From Actinomadura physcomitrii (lineage in GTDB: Bacteria > Actinomycetota > Actinomycetes > Streptosporangiales > Streptosporangiaceae), in assembly GCF_008923205.2 (NCBI RefSeq), contig NZ_WBMS02000035.1, positions 1 through 64,000 on the forward strand: 64,000 bases of DNA, written 5' to 3'. The notes beneath the pieces were generated by a model. The model worked only from the letters and a program-made list of their open reading frames with translations, had not been told where the DNA came from and did not search any database. Positions 8,172 through 16,710 of this stretch are shown here, one piece after another. Position numbers and translations under genes: made by a program. Within the stretch, counting starts at the first letter, position 1. Each line of letters starts with the position of its first letter.

Positions 8172-9509
8172 TCACCAGGCGCGCATGCGCGCCACCACGC
8201 CGGTGTCGTAGGTGCCGTCGACGAACTCGCGGTGGTCGAGCAGCTCCGCCAGGAGCGGCAGGTTCGTCGGGACGCCCTCGATGCGGAACGCGCCGAGCGC
8301 GGCGCGGGCCCGGGCCAGCGCGTGCGCGCGGTCGTCCCCGTGCACGCACAGCTTGGCCAGCAGCGAGTCGTAGTAGGGCGTGACGGTGTTGCCCTCGTGG
8401 TAGCCCGCGTCGATGCGGATGCCGTCGCCGACCGGCTCCTCCCACACCTTGATCTCGCCGGTGCCGGGCCGGAAGTTTTGCGGGTCCTCGGCGTGGACGC
8501 GGAACTCGATCGCGTGCCCGCCGGGCGCGGCGCCGGGCGGCGCGGGCCGCTCACCGGCGGCGATCCGGAGCTGCTGCTCGACCAGGTCGATGCCGGTGAC
8601 CGCCTCGGTCACCGGATGCTCGATCTGCAGCCGCGTCGTCATCTCCAGGAACGCGAACTCCTGCGCGACCGGGTCGACCAGGAACTCGACGGTCCCGGCG
8701 CCCCGGTAGCCGACGGCCTCGCCCGCGCGGACCGCCGCGGCGAGCATCCGCTCCCGCATCGCCGGCCCGACGCCGGGCGACGGGCTCTCCTCGGCGACCT
8801 TCTGGAACCGGCGCTGGACGGAGCACTCCCGCTCCCCCAGCGCGACGACGGCGCCGTCCGGGAGGCCGAGGATCTGCACCTCGACGTGCCGGGCGCCCTC
8901 GACGTACCGCTCCAGCAGGACGTCGCCGTGCCCGAACAGCCGCACCGCGGTCGTGTGCGCCGCCTCGAACGCGGTGCGCAGCGACGCCTCGTCGTAGGCG
9001 GCGCCGAGCCCGGCGCCGCCCCCGCCGGCGGCGGGCTTCACCAGCACCGGGTAGCCGATCCGCTCGGCCTCCTCCAGCGCGGTCGCCGCGTCCCGGACGG
9101 GCTCCCACGCGCCCGGCGAGACCGGGACGCCCGCCTCCTTCATCAGGTTCCGGGCGTTGACCTTGTCGCCCATCCGGGCGATGACCAGCGGCGGCGGACC
9201 GACCCAGACCAGGTCCCGCTCGGCGGCCGCCCGCGCGAACGCGGCGCTCTCGGCGAGGAACCCGTAGCCGGGGTGGACGGCCCGCGCGTTCGTGCGGTGC
9301 GCCGCCTCCAGCACGGCCGCCGCGTTGAGGTAGCTGCGCGCCGGGTCGGCCGGGCCGATCAGCACCGCCTCGTCCGCCTCCGCGACGTAGGGCAGGTCGG
9401 CGTCGGCCTCGGAGTACACCGCGATCGCCTTCAGGCCCATCGCCTGCGCGGTGCGCACCACCCGGCCGGCGATCTCACCCCGGTTCGCCACCAGCACGGA
9501 CTCGAACAC
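8172..9509 (-). CDS. Biotin carboxylase-like ATP-grasp protein with altered active-site residues
   Basis: About 445 aa, the size of a free-standing biotin carboxylase, the subunit of acyl-CoA carboxylases that charges biotin with bicarbonate using ATP. Family landmarks include VLVANRGEIA, HPGYGFLAE, MGDKVNAR, ARHVEVQI, EHPVTEAVTG and EFRVHAEDP. Two usually strict sites differ: the FLEMNTRLQ motif reads FLEMTTRLQ, losing the metal-binding Asn, and the glycine loop GGGGKG reads GGGGAG. GAGGAG lies seven bases before a GTG at 9509, which gives the usual VLVANRGE spacing; an ATG at 9524 is possible. No biotin-carrier or carboxyltransferase gene is adjacent. It may act in a divergent carboxylase or have lost activity. 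Confidence 0.82.
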   Translation of the reverse strand: MFESVLVANRGEIAGRVVRTAQAMGLKAIAVYSEADADLPYVAEADEAVLIGPADPARSYLNAAAVLEAAHRTNARAVHPGYGFLAESAAFARAAAERDLVWVGPPPLVIARMGDKVNARNLMKEAGVPVSPGAWEPVRDAATALEEAERIGYPVLVKPAAGGGGAGLGAAYDEASLRTAFEAAHTTAVRLFGHGDVLLERYVEGARHVEVQILGLPDGAVVALGERECSVQRRFQKVAEESPSPGVGPAMRERMLAAAVRAGEAVGYRGAGTVEFLVDPVAQEFAFLEMTTRLQIEHPVTEAVTGIDLVEQQLRIAAGERPAPPGAAPGGHAIEFRVHAEDPQNFRPGTGEIKVWEEPVGDGIRIDAGYHEGNTVTPYYDSLLAKLCVHGDDRAHALARARAALGAFRIEGVPTNLPLLAELLDHREFVDGTYDTGVVARMRAW

Positions 9510-9643
9510 CTGCGGACTCCTCATCGGCGATCTGCGCCCGCCGGCGGGCCCGGCGGTCCTGCCCCGCCGACCCTAGCGCCAATGCCGGCCGGGGTCCGGC
9601 CGTACGGCCGAGGAACGCCGCCCGCGCCGCCGCGGCCCCCGCC

Positions 9644-11002
9644 TCAGGGACGGGGGCGGCGGTCGACGACGCGGCTGAGCGCCTCCACGACCGTCGGGTC
9701 GTACTCGGCGGCCGAGTCCAGCCGGAGCCGCTCCAGCACGGCGGCGCCCCGGTCCCGGTCGGCGGAGTCGCCGACCAGGTCGTCGTAGGCGTTCGCGACC
9801 TTGATGATGCGCCCGGCCAGCGGCGGCGCCGGGGCGGGCCGCTCGGCCTCCCCGGCGCCCGCGAGCGCCTCCGGGCCCGTCCGGTACGGGTGCGACGACA
9901 GCTGGACGATGTGCGCGACCCGGTCCAGCACGCCGGTCTGCTTGATGACCTCGGCGCCGAGCTCGGCGATGCGGCGCTGCTCGGCGGGCGAGGCGAGCAC
10001 CGTCGCGCCGCCGGGGATCGGGTCGCCGAGCGACAGCTGCCCGATGTCGTGCATCAGCGCCGCGTACTCCAGCTCGAGCAGCTCCTCCTCGGACATGCCG
10101 AGCTCGCGGCCCATCGCGACCGACAGCCGCGACACCCGCCGCGAGTGCCCGGTCTCGACGTAACCGCCGACCTCGGTGACCCGCGACAGGGCCCGGACGG
10201 TCTGCAGGTACGTCGCGCGGATCCCCGCGTACCGGCGGAACGCGAACTGGGTGACCAGGATCGGCACCGTGAAGATCAGCAGCGCGGCCTCGCCCATCGC
10301 GGTGGTCGCGACCGCGATCAGCATCGCGGTGGCGCTGGTCGCCGCGCACAGCGCCATCTTCGCGTCGATCTCGTCGCGCAGCGCGATGCCGAACCGGGCC
10401 CGCACCGCCTCCGCCCGGATCATCGCGGCGATCAGCACGTCGGTGAAGCAGGACAGCACGACGACCAGGCCCATCACCGCGAGCAGCAGCTGCCAGGGCA
10501 GGCCGAGCGTCAGCATCGGACGGAAGCACAGCGCGACGACCGCGACGGTGAACAGCCGGCGCGCCATCGCGTCGGGGCGCGGGGACCGGCCGACGAGGAT
10601 GTGCGGCAGCGACCCGACCAGCATCCCGACCGAGGTCACCGCGACGACCTGCAGCGGCGAGTGCTCGGCGGGGACGACGCCGAGCGGCGCGTCCGGCGGG
10701 GCGCCCTCGGGGCCGATGCCGACCAGCAGCGCGTAGCCCATCGCGCCGGCGCTGGCGATCGGCGCGACCTCCCGGTTGCCGGGCATCACCATCCGGAACA
10801 GCTCGCCGAGCGCGATCAGCACGCCGAAGATGATCGCGACGTTGGGCTGCCGCAGCCCGGCGGCGGCGACCTCGGCGATCGCGACGACGACGAACAGCCC
10901 GGCGGTCGCGATCAGCAGCAGCTGGCCGGAGTCGATGGTCTGCCATGCGGCCCGCTCGCGGCGGGCCCGGATCTGGGTGCTGCTCATGGGAGGTCCCGTC
11001 AC
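9644..11002 (-). CDS. Membrane-anchored HD-domain protein
   Basis: 452 aa. Roughly the first 240 residues contain several hydrophobic segments. The C-terminal HD phosphohydrolase domain has GHSRRVSRLS, MHDIGQLSLGD and SSHPYRTGPE. The upstream partner has a full HD-GYP signature, but here the GYP-type loop is missing, so substrate and activity may differ. The GTG start at 11002 overlaps the stop of that partner (GTGA), indicating translational coupling and probable recent duplication with divergence. Cytoplasmic signalling by nucleotide hydrolysis is the general family role; the specific ligand is unknown. Confidence 0.75.
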   Translation of the reverse strand: MTGPPMSSTQIRARRERAAWQTIDSGQLLLIATAGLFVVVAIAEVAAAGLRQPNVAIIFGVLIALGELFRMVMPGNREVAPIASAGAMGYALLVGIGPEGAPPDAPLGVVPAEHSPLQVVAVTSVGMLVGSLPHILVGRSPRPDAMARRLFTVAVVALCFRPMLTLGLPWQLLLAVMGLVVVLSCFTDVLIAAMIRAEAVRARFGIALRDEIDAKMALCAATSATAMLIAVATTAMGEAALLIFTVPILVTQFAFRRYAGIRATYLQTVRALSRVTEVGGYVETGHSRRVSRLSVAMGRELGMSEEELLELEYAALMHDIGQLSLGDPIPGGATVLASPAEQRRIAELGAEVIKQTGVLDRVAHIVQLSSHPYRTGPEALAGAGEAERPAPAPPLAGRIIKVANAYDDLVGDSADRDRGAAVLERLRLDSAAEYDPTVVEALSRVVDRRPRP

Positions 11003-12345
11003 CGCCGTGCTTCGTCTCCGGCGACCCGCAGCGGCGCGCTCGGGTCGTCATGGTCCTGCTGGGTGGTCTCGACGACGTCGTCGTCCGGCAGCACGACGGG
11101 CCGCGGCGGCTCCCAGCCGTCGCGGTCCAGCGCGCGCAGGAACGCCTCCACCATCTCCGGGTCGAAGTGGTCGCCCATGCCGCGGCGCAGCTCCGCCACG
11201 GCCTCCTCGACGGTGCGGGCCGCCCGGTAGGAGCGGGTGGAGGTCATCGAGTCGAACGCGTCCGCGACGGAGATGACCCGGGCAAACTCGGGGATCTCGT
11301 CGCCGGCCAGGCCCATCGGGTAGCCGCGGCCGTTCACCTTCTCGTGGTGGTGCATGATCCCGGCGAGCGCCTCGTCCAGGAACCCGATCTCGCGGACGAT
11401 CTCCAGCCCGCGCATCGGGTGCAGCTGGATCGCGGCGAACTCCTCCTCGGTGAGCGAGCCGGACTTCTGCAGCACCTTCGTCGGGACGCCGAGCTTGCCG
11501 ACGTCGTGCAGCATGCCCGCGTACCGGATCGCCTCGACCCGGTCGGCGCGCATGCCGATCTCCTGCGCGATCATCACCGAGCCGCGGGAGACGCGCTCGG
11601 AATGGCCGCGGGTGTAGAAGTCCTTGGTCTCGACGGCCTGGCAGAGCGCGGCGAGGGTGGCGGCGTGCGCCTGCTGCTGCGCGTACGCCTGGTCCATCGC
11701 CCAGCGGGCGATGAACAGCGGCAGCAGCACCAGCACGGCGGCGAAGGCGCCGATCCGCGGCCACAGCCCGGCGATCAGCAGCCCGACCATGCCGTAGCCG
11801 AGGCAGCCGACGGCGAGCTGGCCGCTCTCGTGCAGCAGCTCGCGCGGCGCGGCCTGCCGGGACAGCAGCAGCACCCCCGCCATGAGCAGCAGGTTGACCA
11901 GGACGAAGGTGACGAGGGCGCCGAGGAACGGGCCGATCACGTGCTCCACCCAGCGGGCCTGCTCGGGGTGGAAGCGGTCGCCGCCGAGCAGGTCGAAGAC
12001 CGTGCCGGCGCAGAAGCCGCTGAGCGCGAACTGGGCGCCGTTGAAGGCGCGCTTCTCGGGCGCGAAGAACCGCTGCCCGGTGACCAGGGCGGACAGCCCG
12101 AGCAGCGCGGCGCCGGCCGCGCCGAGCAGCACGACGCCCGCGAGGCTGGCGGCGAAGCTCAGCGAGACGCGGGCCCGCTCGACGTTCAGCCGGGCGGGTG
12201 CCGAGTCGCAGATCAGGAACAGCAGGGCCAGCACGGCCAGCTTCGTCCAGTCCACCCCCGTGAAGGACGACGTGGCGATGACCGCGGCCGCGAGCGCGAC
12301 CACCCCGCACACGTACGCCCAGGCAGCGAGAGGTAGTCCACGCAT
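10999..12345 (-). CDS. Membrane-anchored HD-GYP domain phosphodiesterase
   Basis: 448 aa. About eight hydrophobic segments occupy residues 1-215. A complete HD-GYP domain follows, with GHSERVSRGS, LHDVGKLGVP, HHHEKVNGRGYP and VISVADAFDSMTS. HD-GYP enzymes typically hydrolyse cyclic di-GMP or related cyclic dinucleotides. AGGGG lies just before the ATG. The downstream HD protein overlaps by four bases, so they form a two-gene unit. A putative 30-codon frame with a strong ribosome-binding site ends 64 bases upstream. No cyclic di-GMP riboswitch was recognised in the leader. Confidence 0.85.
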   Translation of the reverse strand: MRGLPLAAWAYVCGVVALAAAVIATSSFTGVDWTKLAVLALLFLICDSAPARLNVERARVSLSFAASLAGVVLLGAAGAALLGLSALVTGQRFFAPEKRAFNGAQFALSGFCAGTVFDLLGGDRFHPEQARWVEHVIGPFLGALVTFVLVNLLLMAGVLLLSRQAAPRELLHESGQLAVGCLGYGMVGLLIAGLWPRIGAFAAVLVLLPLFIARWAMDQAYAQQQAHAATLAALCQAVETKDFYTRGHSERVSRGSVMIAQEIGMRADRVEAIRYAGMLHDVGKLGVPTKVLQKSGSLTEEEFAAIQLHPMRGLEIVREIGFLDEALAGIMHHHEKVNGRGYPMGLAGDEIPEFARVISVADAFDSMTSTRSYRAARTVEEAVAELRRGMGDHFDPEMVEAFLRALDRDGWEPPRPVVLPDDDVVETTQQDHDDPSAPLRVAGDEARR

Positions 12346-12409
12346 TGCCGCCCCTTAGGGAGTGACGAACGAGCGGGCCGCCGCCCGGATCGACCGTGCC
12401 TGCCGGCAC

Positions 12410-12502
12410 CTAGACCCAGGAAACGCCCTCGGGCATCATCAGCGACGATCCCGTGGCGCTCTGGCACCGGCCCGCTGCGGCCGGACTGTCGCACGTGAGC
12501 AT
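12410..12502 (-). CDS. Possible 30-residue leader or small protein
   Basis: A 31-codon frame begins MLTCDSPAAAGRCQ and ends EGVSWV, preceded by GGGGGAGG eight bases before the ATG, one of the better ribosome-binding sites in this area. It lies 64 bases upstream of the HD-GYP gene on the same strand. I do not recognise a family. The two cysteines and short length could suit a regulatory leader peptide or an independent small protein. Support is only the start signal and the position. Confidence 0.35.
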   Translation of the reverse strand: MLTCDSPAAAGRCQSATGSSLMMPEGVSWV

Positions 12503-12901
12503 GGCTTCCGCCTCCCCCTGTCGACCGGGTCTGCCGGCACGGACCGGCCCCGCCGGAACCGCGCGGCCCCGGTCTCCCAGGTCCGCACGTACCCCTTTTC
12601 TCGGGGCACGCACGCGTTCCCGTCGCTGATCAGGCACCAAGCCTAACGCGAACTGCCCAGGTCACACAGGCATGCCGGGAATCGTGAGCAAAGCGTGAAG
12701 CAAATGTCACTTTAAGTGATCAATGGCCGAGGATTAATGCACCGAGCGTGCCCGCACAATAGCTCTGCACAATCTCAATGCACGTGCATCCGCGAATGGC
12801 ATTCTTAAACCGGTCAGAATCGACCCATCAATGGCACCAAGCCGCATTCCTCGGCTCTCCGGCACCGACCGCTCGATCAGGTCCTGCGCTCGCGTACTCG
12901 G
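12503..12901. other. Gene-free stretch upstream of the HD-GYP unit, with a 13-bp palindrome
   Basis: About 400 bases with no convincing gene. The part at 12655-12840 is noticeably less G+C-rich than its surroundings. It contains TCACTTTAAGTGA (12707-12719), a perfect 6-bp dyad around a single T, which could be an operator. A TAGGCT hexamer on the minus strand (12640-12645) could be a -10 for the HD-GYP unit, but no good -35 pairs with it. No riboswitch consensus was recognised. Confidence 0.4.
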
Positions 12902-13819
12902 TCAGGCCGTGCGCTCGCGCGCCCAGGCGGCCGTCTCGGCGAGGCCGTCCACGAGGCTCACCCGCGGCTCCCAGCCCAGCGCCTCCCGGGTCGGCCCCGG
13001 GTCCACCGCCATCGCGGGCAGGTCGCCCAGGCGCGGCGGCGCGAACTCCGGCTCGTCCGGCGCGCCCACCGCGGCTGCCACGAGCGCGTGCAGGTCCCGG
13101 TCGGTCGTCTGCAGGCCCGTCCCCACGTTGAACCGGCCGCCGCCGCCCGCCTCGCCCGCCGCGCGGGCGAACGCGTCCACCACGTCCAGGACGTACACGT
13201 AGTCGCGGGTCTGCTTGCCGTCCCCGAACACCCGCGTCGGGCGCCCCGCCAGCAGCGCGTCGGTGAAGATCGAGATCACGCCGGCCTCGCCCTCCGGCGT
13301 CTGCCGCGGCCCGTACACGTTCGCCAGCGTCAATGTCGTGAAGTCGAGGCCGTGCAGCGCCCGGTACATCCCGGCGTAAACCTCGCCGGTCACCTTCGAC
13401 GCCGCGTACGGCGAGGCGGGGCGCAGCGGCGCGTCCGGCGGGACGGGCAGCGCGTCCGGCACCCCGTACACCGCGCAGCTGGAGGTGAACACGACCTTGC
13501 GGCTGCCCGCCTTCCGCGCCGCCTCCAGCACGTTCGCCGTGCCGAGCCCGTTGACCCGCACGTCGTGCAGCGGGTCGGCGACGCTCGCGCGCACGCTCAC
13601 CTGCGCCGCGAGGTGGCAGACCACCTCGGGGCGGCGCGCCGCCGTCCGCTCGGCGAGCGCCGGGTCGGCGACGTCCATCCGCCACAGCTCGATCGCCGGG
13701 TTGAGGTTGGCCCCCGACGACAGGTCGTCGACGCCGACGACCTCGTGGCCGTCGGCGAGGAGCCGGTCGACGAGATGGGACCCGATGAAGCCGGCCGCGC
13801 CGGTGACGAGAGCGAGCAC
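12902..13819 (-). CDS. NAD-dependent epimerase/dehydratase (UDP-glucose 4-epimerase-like)
   Basis: 305 aa extended short-chain dehydrogenase. The NAD-binding TGAAGFIGSH motif begins at the fifth residue when the GTG at 13819 is used, which decides the start. The catalytic Ser/Thr sits in FTSSCAVYG and the Tyr-Lys pair in YAASK. LANVYGPRQ and GDGKQTRDYVYV are typical of GalE/RmlB-like sugar-nucleotide enzymes. It probably interconverts a nucleotide sugar in the cytosol. No other polysaccharide gene is adjacent, so the product is unknown. It is a single gene followed upstream by the rsrA-sigR unit on the same strand. Confidence 0.85.
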   Translation of the reverse strand: MLALVTGAAGFIGSHLVDRLLADGHEVVGVDDLSSGANLNPAIELWRMDVADPALAERTAARRPEVVCHLAAQVSVRASVADPLHDVRVNGLGTANVLEAARKAGSRKVVFTSSCAVYGVPDALPVPPDAPLRPASPYAASKVTGEVYAGMYRALHGLDFTTLTLANVYGPRQTPEGEAGVISIFTDALLAGRPTRVFGDGKQTRDYVYVLDVVDAFARAAGEAGGGGRFNVGTGLQTTDRDLHALVAAAVGAPDEPEFAPPRLGDLPAMAVDPGPTREALGWEPRVSLVDGLAETAAWARERTA

Positions 13820-13939
13820 CCCAGCACGATACCCAGCCTGGGCGCCCCCGATCGGGCCCGTGCCCGGCCGTCCTCGGACAGCGCCGGACACCGCGGCGCG
13901 CAGGCGGTCAGCGGCGGACGGCGCGCAGCGGGACGGTCC

Positions 13940-14251
13940 TCAGGCGGACTCGGACGCGCCGGTGCCGCCGGCCGCGACGCCCCCGGACGCCTTGATCTCG
14001 CCGCAGATCTCCTCGATCCGGCCGAGCACCTTCGAGCGCAGGTCGGCCGGCGCCTGCTCGCATCCGCAGGACTTGTTCACGATCTTCTTGACGGCCTCCT
14101 CCAGGCCGTACTCGCGCAGGCAGGGCCCGCACTCGTCGAGGTGCTCGCGCACCTCGCCGCAGCCGCCCTGGTCGAGTTCGCCGTCAAGGTAGCTGTAGAC
14201 GCGCGCGAGGACCTCTTCACAGGACGTCTCGTGGTGGTCGCCACAGCTCAT
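13940..14251 (-). CDS. rsrA: Redox-sensing zinc anti-sigma factor RsrA
   Basis: 103 aa. Cys3, His7, Cys11, His37, Cys41 and Cys44 fall at the positions known in Streptomyces coelicolor RsrA, including the HxxxCxxC motif HLDECGPC. In that family the zinc-bound reduced form holds SigR. Disulfide stress oxidises the cysteines, expels zinc and frees the sigma factor. The gene lies 89 bases downstream of sigR on the same strand, the normal arrangement. GAGAGGGG precedes the ATG. Later Cys residues in KSCGCE and EICGE are additional and are not part of the core motif. Confidence 0.93.
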   Translation of the reverse strand: MSCGDHHETSCEEVLARVYSYLDGELDQGGCGEVREHLDECGPCLREYGLEEAVKKIVNKSCGCEQAPADLRSKVLGRIEEICGEIKASGGVAAGGTGASESA

Positions 14252-14340
14252 GGCTCACGCACCCCTCTCGCTCACCGCGCCGCGCCCGGCCGCGGTGTCC
14301 GGCATGTCGCTCCGTGCTGCGCGTCCGGCGCGTCCCCGGC

Positions 14341-15108
14341 TCATGCCGGCCCCCCGGAGGCCCGCGTCAGGCCGCGGTCCTGAGCGTAGTCCTCCAGCAT
14401 CCCGCGCAGCTGCCGGCGGCCCCGGTGCAGCCGCGACATCACCGTGCCGATGGGCGTGCCCATGATGTCGGCTATCTCCTTGTAGGCGAAGCCCTCGACG
14501 TCGGCGAGGTAGACGGCGATGCGGAACTCCTCGGGCAGCTCCTGCAGCGCCCGCTTCACGTCGGAGTCGGGCAGGTGCTCCAGCGCCTCCGCCTCGGCGG
14601 ACTTCAGGCCGCTGGAGGTGTGCGACTCGGCGCGCGCGAGCTGCCAGTCCTCGATCTCCTCGGTCGCGGACTGCTGCGGCTGGCGCTGCCGCTTGCGGTA
14701 GGAGTTGATGAACGTGTTGGTCAGGATGCGGTACAGCCACGCCTTGAGGTTGGTGCCTTCCTTGAACTGGTGGAAGGACGCGAACGCCTTGGCGAAGGTC
14801 TCCTGCACGAGATCCTCGGCGTCCGCCGGGTTGCGCGTCATGCGCAGCGCGGCCGAGTACAGCTGGTCCAAGAACGGGAGCACGTCGCGCTGGAACCGCT
14901 CCTGGCGCTGCTCAACGGTCTCCGTGGTGCCCGGTACCTGACCCACCCCCTTGACTGTGGCGCCCTCGGCCTTGGCCGGCCTGGCGGCGTCGTATCCCAC
15001 AGACGATATCGGGCCGCGCTGCCTCATCACGCCCTTGGGGGCGCGCGCGCCACCGGGCGGGGAGACTACCCCCGCGCCGCGCGGGTAATCGGCAACGGCT
15101 GTGGTCAT
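14341..15108 (-). CDS. sigR: Thiol-oxidative stress ECF sigma factor SigR (SigH), long form
   Basis: 255 aa. Sigma region 2 spans about 70-140 (FLDQLYSAALRMTRNP, DLVQETFAKAF, YRILTNTFINSYRK) and region 4 about 180-245 (ELPEEFRIAVYLADVEGF, GTPIGTVMSRLHRGRR). A long N-terminal extension of about 60 residues precedes the region that normally begins sigma R; Streptomyces makes a comparable unstable long form. GGAGG lies nine bases before the 15108 ATG, so the long form is well supported, though an internal start may also be used. It drives thioredoxin, mycothiol and protease genes under disulfide stress. A SigR-type promoter lies upstream, which suggests positive autoregulation. Confidence 0.93.
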   Translation of the reverse strand: MTTAVADYPRGAGVVSPPGGARAPKGVMRQRGPISSVGYDAARPAKAEGATVKGVGQVPGTTETVEQRQERFQRDVLPFLDQLYSAALRMTRNPADAEDLVQETFAKAFASFHQFKEGTNLKAWLYRILTNTFINSYRKRQRQPQQSATEEIEDWQLARAESHTSSGLKSAEAEALEHLPDSDVKRALQELPEEFRIAVYLADVEGFAYKEIADIMGTPIGTVMSRLHRGRRQLRGMLEDYAQDRGLTRASGGPA

Positions 15109-15225
15109 CGGCCTGCACCTCCGCTGTGTGCTCGTCCATCGCTCTGCTCGTCCGTCGCCGCTCGGGCGCGGGGGGCGCGGTCCGGTCGGGCCGCACCGCG
15201 CATGCGGACGCTTATGAGACGGTGC

Positions 15226-15251
15226 AACGCCGGGACGCGCCCGCCGATTCC
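15226..15251 (-). promoter_or_regulatory. SigR-dependent promoter of sigR (GGAAT-N18-GTT)
   Basis: On the minus strand, GGAAT (15247-15251) and GTT (15226-15228) are separated by exactly 18 bases, matching the known SigR consensus. It lies about 120 bases before the sigR start, so the sigma factor probably amplifies its own expression. Confidence 0.72.
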
Positions 15252-15390
15252 CCGACCGGGAGCCGCGCGCGGAAAAGGTTCCGGACGTCCCCGAGCGGAC
15301 CGGGCCGACCCCGCCCGGCCCTGCACGGAGGGTGATGACCGGGCCCTGGCGGGGAAGAACTCACATACACGGCGAGAACAGGAGCAACCG

Positions 15391-16203
15391 TTGCTACCGG
15401 TGCCGGCGCGACCTCCCGAGCCCACCATCGCCAGCCTGCGCGACTCCCCCACGGAGGGCGACGCCCTGGCGCGCTATTGGAGGTTCTACTGGGCGGTGGC
15501 CGACGCGCAGCTGGCGCGCTGGCTGCCGCGCAGGCCGTCGCGCGTCCTCGACATCTCCGGCGATCACGGGCGCTGCGCCGAGCGGGCCGCGGAGGCCGGG
15601 CACACCGTGATCGAGGTCCGCGACCCGCTGCTGGAGCGCCGCACGGCCGGGGCGCTCGCGGCGGGGACGGCGTGCGGCGGGGCGTCCGGGCCGGGCCCCG
15701 CGACGACCAAGGTCTTCGGGGACTCGGGGTCGCTGGCCTTCCTCGGCGGCGCGTCCATGGACGCCGTCCTCGCCGAGAACCGGGTGCTGTCGCGGCACCT
15801 GGCCACCGAGGAGACGATCGCGGAGATCGCGCGGGTGCTGCGGCCCGGCGGGCGGGTGCTGCTGTGCGTGGACTCGCTGACGCTCGGGATGGCGCTGCTG
15901 GCCGAGCAGAGCCACTGGGCGCACCTGTCGGACGTGCCGAGCGCGGAGGTCGTGCTGGTGCCGTGGCCGGACGGGACGATCACCCGCTGCTTCGGCGCCG
16001 ACCAGCTCCGCGAGCTGCTCGCCGAGGTCGGGCTCGAGGTCTCGTGGATCCGGCCGCGCACGGCGCTGTCCCCGTCGACGGTGGAGCACGTGCTGTCCTC
16101 GTCGCCGGACGCGCTGCCGCGCCTCGTCCGGACCGAGCTGAACGCCCCGCCCGGGGACGAGTCGCTGGGCTTCCACCTCCTGGCCAGCGCCAAGCGCGTC
16201 TAG
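15391..16203 (+). CDS. Class I SAM-dependent methyltransferase-like protein
   Basis: 270 aa. The Rossmann-type methyltransferase fold is seen as VLDISGDHGRCAERAAEAG (motif I), an acidic residue after the second strand (VIEVRD), and VLRPGGRVLLCVDSL (post-motif region). It would methylate an unidentified cytosolic substrate. No start was obvious in the G+C-rich upstream part. A TTG at 15391 is chosen because AGGAG lies six bases before it and the domain begins soon after. It diverges from sigR. Whether it belongs to the SigR regulon is unknown; I see no GGAAT-N18-GTT directed at it. Confidence 0.7.
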   Translation: MLPVPARPPEPTIASLRDSPTEGDALARYWRFYWAVADAQLARWLPRRPSRVLDISGDHGRCAERAAEAGHTVIEVRDPLLERRTAGALAAGTACGGASGPGPATTKVFGDSGSLAFLGGASMDAVLAENRVLSRHLATEETIAEIARVLRPGGRVLLCVDSLTLGMALLAEQSHWAHLSDVPSAEVVLVPWPDGTITRCFGADQLRELLAEVGLEVSWIRPRTALSPSTVEHVLSSSPDALPRLVRTELNAPPGDESLGFHLLASAKRV

Positions 16204-16224
16204 GACGGCGTCTGGGGGCCTTTC

Positions 16225-16557
16225 CTAGCGTCCGCGGCGGTCGTGCCGGGCCTGGCACGGGACGCACCTGGCGGCGTCGGGACGGGCCTCCAGGCGCCCT
16301 TCGGGGACGGGCGCGCCGCAGCCGACGCACCGCCCGTAGGTGCCGGCGGCGACGCGGTCGAGGGCGGCCTGGACGGCGGCGCGGTGCCGGCGCAGGGAGT
16401 CGAGCGCGGCCTCGACGCGGTCGCGGTCGGAAAGGCCGGAGCCGGCGTCCGCCGCGGAATGGTCGCGCTCCGGGCTCTCCCCCCGCAGAATGGCGATGGA
16501 CCGATCCAAATCCTCGACCATCATCTCCAGTCGGGAACGGGCGGCGGCTGCGTCCAC
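16225..16557 (-). CDS. TraR/DksA family zinc-finger protein
   Basis: About 110 aa. An N-terminal helical part (LVDAAAARSRLEMMVEDLD) is followed by a four-cysteine zinc finger, CVGCGAPVPEGR and RCVPCQARHD. DksA-like proteins bind the RNA polymerase secondary channel and modulate initiation, often with ppGpp. This one is shorter than E. coli DksA and like the small actinobacterial versions. GGGAGGAG precedes the GTG at 16557; an ATG further upstream lacks a site. It converges on the methyltransferase gene. The tnpB insertion lies just upstream of its promoter region. Confidence 0.8.
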   Translation of the reverse strand: MDAAAARSRLEMMVEDLDRSIAILRGESPERDHSAADAGSGLSDRDRVEAALDSLRRHRAAVQAALDRVAAGTYGRCVGCGAPVPEGRLEARPDAARCVPCQARHDRRGR

Positions 16558-16710
16558 GAGGTCCGAACTCCTCCCGGTGGGGGTGTGGGACTGTTGACTG
16601 AAATGCGGAAAAATCTGCATGTCTGTGCGTATGTGTCATCTGAGTCCTGTCGGCCCCCGGGGCAGGTCGCGTGGGTTTTGTCGGTGGTCCCGGTTACGGT
16701 GCGGGGCGTG

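Noticed and set aside
12346..12660. Cyclic di-GMP or cyclic di-AMP riboswitch upstream of the HD-GYP gene
   Set aside because: The conserved cores of these riboswitches could not be found on the minus strand.
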